Below, in pieces: positions 31,222 to 39,534 of a DNA stretch of 64,000 nt. Source of the DNA: Pictodentalium vernedei (lineage: Eukaryota; Mollusca; Scaphopoda; Dentaliida; Dentaliidae); assembly GCA_031216915.1 (NCBI GenBank), contig CM062294.1, positions 388,545,217 to 388,609,216 on the forward strand, given 5' to 3'. Every line of letters starts with the position of its first letter. The first letter of the stretch is position 1. A program made the translations under genes and the position numbers. The notes beneath the pieces are model-generated. The model did no database searches and was not told where the DNA came from. It saw nothing but the letters and a program-made list of their open reading frames with translations.

Positions 31222-33263
31222 CAGAGGCTAAAGTGAGCCTAAAACGCTCACCTGGCTCAAGTTGTCAAAAGAGATGAGTGTATCAGTAAGTCACCGTCAT
31301 ACAGAGCCCAAATGTTAACCAAGAGATTCGATTTGAACAAACTTGAATCTGACACCCCTAAAGATGTCACATACCAAATATGAACAGATTCTGACTGGTG
31401 GATCTGAAGATTTTTCAAGAAATTTTCTCACATTGTACCGAGTTAAACTATGGGTTCCAATAAAGAGCCCAAATATTAACCCAAGGGCCTGATTTGAACA
31501 AACTTTAATCTGACCCCATAGAGATGTTGTATACCAAATATGAAAATACTCTAACTGGTGGATGTGGAAATGATTTTTAAAGAAATTGCCTCATATGGTA
31601 CCCATGTTACAATTTGTGGTCCCATAGGGAGCATAAATATTAACCCATGGGCTTGATTTGAACAAACATGAATCTAACCCCAACAGAGATGTTGTATACC
31701 AAATATAAAAAAATCTGAATGATGAATCTGTAGAAGATTTTTAGATTATTCCCTATATTGCATTAAGTTGAAATTCAGACTCCTTTGGGGAGCCAAAATG
31801 CTGACTCTGGGACTCGATTTGAAGAAACTTGAATCTGTCCACCGTAGAGATGTTGTATACCAAATATGAAAGTATTCTGACTGGTAGATCTGAAGAAAAA
31901 GATTTTTAAAGATTATTCCGCATATTGCATTTTTTTACGTTAAAATTCGGACTCCCATGAGAAGCCCCAATGCTGACCCAGGGACTCGATTGGAACAAAC
32001 TCGAATAAGACCACCCTGGAGATGTTGTATACCATATATGAAAGGATTCTGACTGGTGGATCTGAATAAGAAGATTTTAAAAGAAATTTTCTCATATTGC
32101 ACTAAGTTAAACTTTGAGCTCCAATAAAGAGCCCAATTATCAACCCAGTAATCCAATTTGAACAAACTTGAATATAACTCCCCTACAGATATTGTATACG
32201 AAATATCAAAAGAATCTGACTGGTGGATCTGAAGAAGGAGATTTTTAAAGATTATTCCCCATATTGCACCAAGTTAATATTTGGTTCCCAGAGGGAGCCC
32301 AAATATTAACCCAGGGATTCAATTTGAACAAACTTGAATCTGCCCCCCCTCCCCCCAGAGATGTTGTATACAAATATCAAAAGAATCAGACTGTTGGATC
32401 TGAAGAAGAAGATCTTTAAAGCTTATTGCCCCAAGTTAATTAATCAGGCTCCATTATTGTGCCCAAATATTAACTGAGGGGTTTAATTTGAACACACTTG
32501 CATCTGACACCCCTATGGATGCAGTATACCAATTATCAAAAGATTCTGATCAGTGGTTATGAAGAAAAATTTTTAAAAATTTTTTGCAAATATGCTTACT
32601 CAGGATTTTTTAAGATGCCCTGTACAAAACACCCTGATACAACCGATGGCAATTTCATTTTTCCGCTTCCATTCTACTGGTCCTAAAGATGCTTCATACC
32701 AAATAACAGTTCTCTGTTTCCGTGTGGTTTAGAAAATATGGGTGTTTTTTTTTAATTTTTTTCTATTTTTAGCCCCTGGGGTTCCCATGGGGCTGTACAA
32801 TTTTTTTTCAGGTATCAATCAATTACATAGGACCCACTTATACTACCTGCCAAATTTGGTTCAAATCGGCCCACCGGTTCTTGAAACACAAATTTTGGGC
32901 AGAGCCCAAAATGGATATGCTCCCACAGAAAGCCCAAATACTGACCTACCATTTCCCTTGGACAAACTTTAATCTTCAATACCAAAGGATGTTCCATACC
33001 AAATATCAAAGCATTCTCTCAGGTGGTTCATGAGAAGAAGATTTTAAAAGATTTTTAGGCTTTTGGGGCATTAACCAGAGCCCGAAGATGGCAGCTACTT
33101 CAGTTGAATAAAATAGAAAGGGTATACTCCATAGATGGTCTGTGCAATATATGTTTGAATTTGGCTTAATGGTTGTGAAGAAGAAAAGTTTCCAAAAGTT
33201 AATGGATGACGGATGCTAAGTGATGGCAATAGCGCACACTGACTTGCAGTCAGGTGAGCTAAT
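31222..33263 (+). mobile_element. Pearl/HINE-like element, 'GCTCACCTGA' family
   Basis: It starts GAGGCTAAAGTGAGCC then GCTCACCTGG (about 31245). The core holds about eight degenerate units of 165-185 bp (GATTTGAACAAACTTGAATC, TTGTATACCAAATATGAAA). The 3' part (32700-33190) lacks repeats, and the end is a hairpin ACTTGCAGTCAGGTGAGCT followed by AAT at 33263. A second element of the same family begins on the next base, so the two stand head to tail. Confidence 0.7.
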
Positions 33264-34531
33264 AAGAGGCCCCGTGGGGCCTGAGGTGCTCACCTGTCAA
33301 TAGTTGTTTAAAGGATTTAATTAGCATCTATAGCTAGTTAATACTACAGAGGAATGAAGTTATTTAATTATTTAATTATTTATAACTGTTGTCCACGCCA
33401 GATGATTTTTTTAGTACTACAATGCTACCACACAAATAATGCCCTGATTTCCAGTAATGCAAAACTTGGGGAGTACAAATATCAACCTAGGAACTTAACC
33501 TGAACAAACTTGGGTCTCAGCCCTTCCCTTCCACAACTGGATGCTGTATACCAAATGTGAAAGCATTCTGACTGGGGATCTCTTTTTAAAGAGATTTCCT
33601 CATATTGCACTAAATTGAAATCCGGGCTACCATAGGGGCCCAAATATTAACTCAGGGACCTGATTTGACCAAACTTGAATCCCCCCTCCCCCCCACCCCC
33701 ATGAGATGTTGTGTACCAAATACAGATGGTTCTGGAGATGACTTTTAAAGAAATTCTCTCATATTGCATTAAGTTAAAATTAGGGCTATCATACGGAGCC
33801 CAAATATTAACCCAGGGACCTGATTTGAACAAACCTGAAAAAGATTTTTAAAGAAATATCCTTATGCACTAAGTTAAAATTCGGGCTCCAAAAGGGAGAG
33901 AGTTTCCTAGGAAAGGAGAGTTTCCTAGGTGGAAAGCACTTATTCTCCAATCCCAGTTTGACATGTTAAGTGACAAATAAAAACATGTTTAAACATAAAA
34001 AAGGGGGGGGGGGGGACCCAATTATGCAACCAGGGACTCGATTTGAACAAACTTGAATCTCACCCCCTAGAGATGTTATATATCAAATGTGAAAGAATTC
34101 TGACCGGTGGATCTGAAGAAGAAAAATTTTAAAGAAATTTCCTCATTTTGCACAAAGTTCAAATTTGGGCTACTAGATGAAGCCCAAATATTAACTGAGG
34201 GATTCGATTTAAACAAACTTGAATCTGATCCCCCTAGATAAGTTGTGAACCAAATATCCAAAGATTCTAACTGATGGTTCGGGAGATGATTATTTTTTTC
34301 CAAATATATGGGTACTATCAGAGTTGTGCCCCCTGTAGGCATGGCAACTTTATTTGACCAAACATGAACTGACATACCATACAGAAAATGCACACCAGAT
34401 TTGGTACAATTGGGTCCAGTAGTTTCTGAGGAGAACTCAATAGTGCAAACTTCACGCCGGATGAATGACGAATGGATGGCAGATGAAAAGTGATTTGTAA
34501 GCTCCCTCTGAGCTTTGCTCAGGTGTGCTAA
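33264..34531 (+). mobile_element. Second 'GCTCACCTGA' element, head-to-tail with the first
   Basis: It begins AAGAGGCCCCGTGGGGCC then GCTCACCTGTC. It contains about four core units, a 3' region matching 7390-7671 (AACTTTATTTGACCAAAC, TTCACGCCGGATGAATGACG) and a terminal hairpin (CTGAGCTTTGCTCAGG) ending GTGTGCTAA. The end stops only about 30 bp before the LRP exon donor at 34563. Confidence 0.7.
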
Positions 34532-34563
34532 AAAGGGGAGATAATATAAAGGATGACACTTAC

Positions 34564-34747
34564 CTTTGCTAATTGGCTGTCTCTGTCTGTGATATACATG
34601 TACTGCTCCTGGTTTCATTATCTGCTGACCCAACAGTTTTGGTCTCTCATGTGGATTCAGTCGATTTATTTTCATTAATTTACTGTTATGGTGATTAGTG
34701 ATGTACAAAGAGTTTTCAAATATTGACATCCCAAATACTCGTTCTGC
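34564..34747 (-). CDS. Exon of LDL-receptor-related protein: end of a YWTD propeller
   Basis: A 184-bp exon with an acceptor (TTTTTAG, ending 34748) and a donor (AAAG|GTAAGT, intron from 34563), entering in phase 0 and leaving in phase 1. It encodes AERVFGMSIFENSLYITNHH, then SKLMKINRLNP and MKPGAVHVYHRQRQPIS. This is the last propeller blade (FGMSIFENSLYIT in place of the usual F-x-L-x-V-F-E-x-x-I-Y-W-T-D) followed by the VYHRQRQP-type link that precedes the EGF module in LRP proteins. The Trp of YWTD is replaced here. It joins in frame with 57011-56789 upstream and 30516-30391 downstream. Confidence 0.92.
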
Positions 34748-34931
34748 CTAAAAACATAAAAATCATATAAAAGGTCAAAATTATCAGAAATATTTAACAA
34801 ACAGCTATAAGTATAGAGAAACCTGTTAATCATTTACTTAAAGTACTAAAAACAACAAATTTTTCATTTGCCTACATTACCAGAACTTCGCTTTGCAAAA
34901 TTTTCACTTAATTTAACGTTATAATTATCTG

Positions 34932-35160
34932 TTAACCCTTTATCTAACACAAAAAGTAGATGACACATGCAAAAATAATTCTTGAATGACTAATTTTTTG
35001 TCTCAAAAACATAGGTTATGACCCCTCATTGGAACGAATTCGTTCCAATGAGGGGTCATAACCTATGTTTTTGAGACAAAAAATGAAAAAATAATGAAAA
35101 CTGGCAATTTTTGAGAATAGCGCTGGCTGGTTTTGGCCATTATGTTGGGTAAAGGGTTAA
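34932..35160. mobile_element. Palindromic TTAA MITE (piggyBac-like)
   Basis: TTAACCCTTTATC at the left and GGGTAAAGGGTTAA at the right flank the central palindrome CCCCTCATTGGAACGAATTC with its inverse. It belongs to the same family as 8137-8377. Confidence 0.85.
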
Positions 35161-35299
35161 CCCTTTTCCTAATGAATTAGTCGCATCTGCGAAAAATGAT
35201 AAATTGAGCAGAAGAAATTTTTTTTTTCTAATTAGGGGTCACATGATATGTTTTGTTAAAAAATTTAATTAAAATAACATGTGTTGGGTAAAGGGTTAA
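35157..35299. mobile_element. Internally deleted TTAA MITE sharing its TTAA with the previous one
   Basis: It begins at the TTAA (35157-35160) that ends the neighbouring MITE and finishes TTGGGTAAAGGGTTAA at 35299. Only one palindrome arm (TAGGGGTCACATGATATG) remains. The outer word GTCGCATCTGCG matches the 8137 element rather than the adjacent copy, so it is a separate insertion at the same target. Confidence 0.8.
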
Positions 35300-35400
35300 C
35301 TCTCCAAGAACTATGATATACTTTATAATTATGATAAAGCCCAATGCTATCTGACCATGCCAATGAAATGCTGAGCTTCTCTGAGCCCAATATATTATGT

Positions 35401-35992
35401 ACTGTTTTGTTTTACTGGGGTTTAATGACACTTTCAAAAGCCAGGGTTCACATTGCGTCTGACAGTTTAACTGGTAGAGTGCTGAATTATTTTTGGTCAT
35501 CAAAATTTGTTCACATACGTTTGCCTAGTTACAATTTATGGGAGAGTGCCAATAGGCAAATCCTAACAGACTACATAGTTTCACTTCAAAGGTGGTATGA
35601 ACAACATACACAAAATATGAAGCCTTTAAGTGCTGGTACTGACACTTCAGAGTAAAGCCCAAATATGGGCTTCCAGCACTCTACCAGTTAAAGCATAGTA
35701 GAGGAAGCCAGAGAAATTGGAGAGAAGCACTGAGCAGCAGCGAGGAAATGTGAGACTCCCCCAACATACAGATATTGTACAAGCAGATTTAGGATGAGTT
35801 GAAGGAAAGTGCACGATTGACGTACAGTACATATTAGTACACAGTGCCATTGTACCCTAACATGGGCAATCAGGATTGAGGGTCTTGCTCATGAACAAAA
35901 TGCAGTTACTGCTGGTCAGGCACAAACTGTGGAACTTTCAGTTTGAAGTCCAATGCTCTAACCACTGAGCCACCACACTCCACCAGCAGTGT
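35401..35992 (-). repeat. SINE with tRNA-like head, interrupted by a MITE
   Basis: On the minus strand the head reads GTGGCTCAGTGGTTAGAGCA (an A-box-like tRNA promoter word) at about 35985-35965. The B box is worn. The body resembles the SINE at 37274-37657 (GCACTGTGTACTAATATG against GATGCCTTGTACTAAGGC; CTGTACGTCAATCGTGCA against CTGCACGTTGATGGTATGCA). The tail ends GTGTCATTAAACCCCAGT. A 217-bp TTAA-flanked element interrupts it at 35471-35687. I found no clear target duplication. Confidence 0.65.
35471..35687. mobile_element. Second TTAA-flanked MITE family, inside the SINE
   Basis: Inverted ends CTGGTAGAGTGCTG and CAGCACTCTACCAG are flanked by TTAA on each side (35467-35470 and 35688-35691). 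The uninterrupted SINE sequence continues across the flanks, which proves insertion. A partial second copy lies at 37740-37873. Confidence 0.8.
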
Positions 35993-36439
35993 ATTGCATC
36001 ACAGCATATTATCAGATTACTTACTGACAGGAACCATGAAATAAACTGTTCATACCAGATATGATGCTTATAGTGATATCACTTTGCCTTTTTCTTGCTT
36101 ACAAAATCAGAAACTTATGCCAAGGGTGGCATAAGTTCCTGCCTGCAATACCACGCTTGCAACATCATGGATAGCATTACAGAAATGGAACATTTATTAC
36201 TCAGTGACAGACAAAGGATGACAGATGACAACCTTTGAAACATTACAGACCATTGGCGCATTATAATAACAAGAGTCGGCTCCGCCTAGATAGCACTACC
36301 GAGCATCACTACTTTCAGGGGATGCTAAATACAAGACAAGGTGTTATTGCCTGTGACCTTAATCTTCATGATATGACAATGGGTCAAGAAATGGACACAA
36401 GGTTAGGTTATGGATAACAACTGTGTGAAGTATGAACAC
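35993..36439. other. Non-coding sequence between SINE and tandem-core element
   Basis: No gene is seen. The part after 36230 begins to resemble the tandem unit that follows. Confidence 0.4.
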
Positions 36440-37034
36440 GATCTGTAACATAGATTCAGTTATGCAGACCAGACAAGGGCTATACAACAATATCAAAGTC
36501 TTGTTGTCTGTGACCATGACCCTGATGGCATGACCTCGCAACACCCTTGTGTCATGAGAAATAATTGTACCAACTATTAATAAGACCTGTCAATCATACA
36601 AAGTTATATGAACCAGACAAGGGCTGTATAACAGTATAAACGTTTTGCTGCCTGTGACTAAGAACATGATATTACCTTGGATCAAAGTCATGACACACCT
36701 TTGAGTCATGAGTAATAATTGTACCAACTATGAAATAGATCTGTCAATCACAAAAAGTTATATGAACCGGACAAGGGCTGTATAACAATATCCAAGTTTT
36801 TCTATCTGTGACCTTGACCTTGATATGACCTTGGCTCAATGTCGCAGCACATTTTCGAGTCATTAGCAATAATTGTATCAATTATGAACAAGCTCTGCAG
36901 ATTAGATCAAATTATATGGACTGGACTAACAAAATGTGGATGACATACAGATAGACAGACAGACAACAGATGGATGGACAGACGGCCAACTTAGCATTAG
37001 AAAAGCTCTGCTGACACTCTGTCAGGCAAAGCTT
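36440..37034 (+). mobile_element. Pearl/HINE-like element with about 150-bp core
   Basis: Core units carry AACCAGACAAGGGCTGTATA with starts near 36471, 36614 and 36769 and a worn fourth near 36925. A (GACAGACAGAC)n / GATGGATGGACAGACGG microsatellite (36950-36986) and a terminal hairpin AAGCTCTGCTGACACTC with its partner GTCAGGCAAAGCTT (37003-37034) follow. No coding potential. Confidence 0.7.
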
Positions 37035-37273
37035 ATGTTCAGTGGTTAAGAAATTATTGGCCCCAACAAACAAATATCAAACTTTTTTTAAGTGTCACCT
37101 TATCATTAGGCCTGTGACCTTGACCTTGAGGGGCACATACCATATTATAATTTGTGACACACTGTCTTTTGATATTACATATTGTTATAAAGTTCCATTA
37201 AAAAATATTCAGTGGTTAAGAAATTATAGCCCAGACAAACAAATGTCACAAGTTTTTCTAAGTGTCACCTTAT

Positions 37274-37657
37274 TTCTTTATTTATTAAGGTTTAATAACA
37301 CTTTAACAGCCAAGGTCACATCGTGTCGACGACAGTTTTAAGTGTGGAGGAAGTTGGAGTATCCTGAGAGAACCTAAGAGCAGCTGCCAGCTCCCCAACA
37401 TCATAACTCTGCACTGCAGTACAGGCAGGGTTAGACTGGTTGAAGACATGCATACCATCAACGTGCAGTATGCCTTAGTACAAGGCATCATCGTGCCCCC
37501 ATGCGGACAAGTGGAGTTAAGTGCCTTACCCAAGGACACAATGCGGGAGTCTGAATCGATAGCTCAGACGGTCACCCATCAAAGGACAAACCGGGCTCAA
37601 CATTGCTTAACTTCGGTGATCTGACGAGAACCAGTTGCCGCAATGCCACCACCCCAC
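37274..37657 (-). repeat. SINE with 5S rRNA-derived head and 14-bp target duplication
   Basis: The minus-strand head reads CTGGTTCTCGTCAGATCACC, then GAAGTTAAGCAATGTTGAGC and GATGGGTGACCGTCTGAG. These are the internal-promoter words of 5S rRNA (family knowledge: SINE3-type elements). The body contains CCTTGGGTAAGGCACTTAAC. The tail is CATTAAACC-like, ending AATAAATAAAG. The flanks AAGTGTCACCTTAT (37260-37273 and 37658-37671) are a perfect 14-bp target-site duplication, proving retroposition into the tandem-core element. The minus-strand head would be transcribed by RNA polymerase III. Confidence 0.85.
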
Positions 37658-37739
37658 AAGTGTCACCTTATCATGGGGCCTGTGACCTAGACCTTGAGGG
37701 GCACATACCATATTATAATTTGTGACATACTGTTTTTCA

Positions 37740-37873
37740 AATCCTAAGAAACTAAATTATTTCAGTTCAAAGATAAAAGCTAAGCACATCCACTGAATTT
37801 GAGGTCTTTAAATTGTGGTAACTGTACTTCAGAGTAAAGCCCAAATATGGGCTTCCAGCACTCTGCCAGTTAA
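37740..37873. mobile_element. Partial TTAA MITE (same family as 35471)
   Basis: The segment ending TTCAGAGTAAAGCCCAAAT then GGGCTTCCAGCACTCTGCCAG, followed by TTAA, matches the right half of the 35471-35687 MITE. The left terminus is missing or too worn to see. Confidence 0.6.
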
Positions 37874-38221
37874 GTAGTTAAGAAATTATGGTCCAGAAAA
37901 CAACCATGAATGTTTTTCTAAGTGTCACCTTATCAAAGGGCCTGTGACTTGACCTTGGGGGCACATACCATATTAAAATTTGTGACACACTGCCTTTGAT
38001 ATTACATACTGTTATGAAGTTTCATAAAAAAATATTCAGTGGTTCAGAAATTATGGCCGAAACAAAGAATATGTTGATGGATGGATGGATGGACTACAAA
38101 CAACTTAGCATCGGAAAAGCTCAGTTGACATTTTGTCAGGCAGAGTTCAAAACTATTAAGTATCACCATAGGGGGACAAAAATATATATTCCCACCTCTT
38201 TACCAAATGTGAGTGTGATTT

Positions 38222-38403
38222 GATTTGATAACTTTGAGTAAAAAATGTTTTTCTGGAAACTTTATACGTGTTGCACATCTCCAAAGCATGTATAACCAGA
38301 TCCTAAAGTTTCAACTCTCTACATTAGAAACTGAGGAAGGAGTTGATTACAGCATGAAAAAAAAGCACAGGAAAAGTTAATAAAGGGCAATAATTCTGTG
38401 AAA
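38222..38403 (+). repeat. Left piece of a third tandem-core repeat, split by insertion
   Basis: AACTTTATACGTGTTGCACA, then TCCTAAAGTTTCAACTCTC and AAAGGGCAATAATTCTGTG. The same unit recurs at 39256-39534 and 42975-43430. Two 'GCTCACCTGA' elements separate these pieces. Confidence 0.7.
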
Positions 38404-39255
38404 CATGAGCCCCCATGAGGCCTGAAATGCTCACCTTGAACAGAACCCAATATAAACAGAGTCCAAGATTGAATCAATGTTAAGCAATCAATCTCCATAG
38501 GATACACTGTCAATCCTTGAGACCCTCAGGAATGACTAAAATATTCCAAGCATCATGCCTTCTCTTCAGTTGATCATAATGTAAAAGGTGGAACACTCCT
38601 ATCAAGCCCCTTGATATAAACTGTGTGGATTAATTTTAGTTACACACCTCTAGAGGGTACTTAATACAAATTTTTTGAAATCTTCGGATATATGGCCAAT
38701 TCCAACTCCCATAGGGAGCCCAAATATTAACCCAGGCATTCGATTTGAGCACACGTGAATCTCACCCCACTAGAGATGTTGTACTCCAAATATGAAAGCA
38801 TTCTGACTAGTTGACCTGAAGAAGAAGAAAAAAAAATTCCTCATATTGCACTAGGTTAAAATTTGGGCAGCCCTAGTGAGCCCAAATATTAACCCAGGCA
38901 CTCAATTTGAACAAGTTGAATCTGACACCTCCCACTACCCCACAGATGTTGTATACCAAATATGAAAGCATTCAGGTGGATCTGCAGAAGATTTTAAAAA
39001 AAATTTCCTCATATTGGACTAAGTTAAAATTTAGGCTACCATATGGAGCCCAAATATTAACCTTGGGACCCGATTTGAAAAATCTTGAAATTTACCCCCC
39101 TAGAGCTGTTGAATACCAAATATAAAAGCATTCTGACTGGTGAATCTGAGGAAGAGGATTTTGATGTTGAATCTGACCCCCAACCCCCCAGAGGTGTTGT
39201 ATACCAAAATTTGTCAATAACTTTTCTCATATTGCACTTCGTCAAGGTGTGCTAA
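38404..39255 (+). mobile_element. Short 'GCTCACCTGA' element inserted in the third repeat
   Basis: It begins CATGAGCCCCCATGAGGCC then GCTCACCTTG and ends TTCGTCAAGGTGTGCTAA at 39255. It holds about three core units (GATGTTGTATACCAAATATG). Host repeat sequence flanks it on both sides, so these boundaries are well supported. Confidence 0.75.
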
Positions 39256-39534
39256 AAACAATTTTTTCGCAAACTTTATAGATGTCGCACATTTTCATTG
39301 TGTGTGTAACCACACCCTAATGTTTCAGCTCTCCAGATTGGAAACTGAGGGAGGACTTGATCACACCATGAAGGTACACTCAATTAAAAAAACACAGGAA
39401 ATATATTTTTTGGGCAAACTTTATAGATGTTGCACATCTTCATTGTGCGTGTAACAATACCCTAAGGTTTCAAATCCCTACATTACAAACTGTAGAAGGG
39501 GTTGATTACACAAATAAGGTACCCTCAATTAAAC
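39256..39534 (+). repeat. Middle piece of the third tandem-core repeat
   Basis: Two units with TTTCGCAAACTTTATAGATG or TTGGGCAAACTTTATAGATG and ACCATGAAGGTACACTCAAT. A unit is about 165 bp. Confidence 0.75.

Larger units (their letters stand above)
37035..38147 (+). mobile_element. Pearl/HINE-like element with about 170-bp core, carrying nested SINE and MITE
   Basis: Units contain CAGTGGTTAAGAAATTA, TAAGTGTCACCTTATC and ACACATACCATATTATAATT (variants near 37039, 37211, 37870 and 38036). A GGATGGATGGATGG run (38084-38093) and a hairpin (AAGCTCAGTTGACATTTTG with GTCAGGCAGAGTT) close it. A SINE at 37274-37657 and part of a TTAA MITE at 37740-37873 interrupt it. Confidence 0.65.

Noticed and set aside
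34076-34563. Extension of the LRP exon into the long minus-strand open frame down to 34076
   Set aside because: A canonical donor GTAAGT ends the exon at 34564. The sequence beyond is the tandem-core element.
35950-35992. Functional tRNA gene
   Set aside because: The A-box region is tRNA-like, but the B box and cloverleaf pairing are not intact and the sequence continues as a SINE.
37555-37650. Functional 5S rRNA gene
   Set aside because: Only part of the 5S sequence is present, it is fused to a SINE body and it is flanked by a target duplication.
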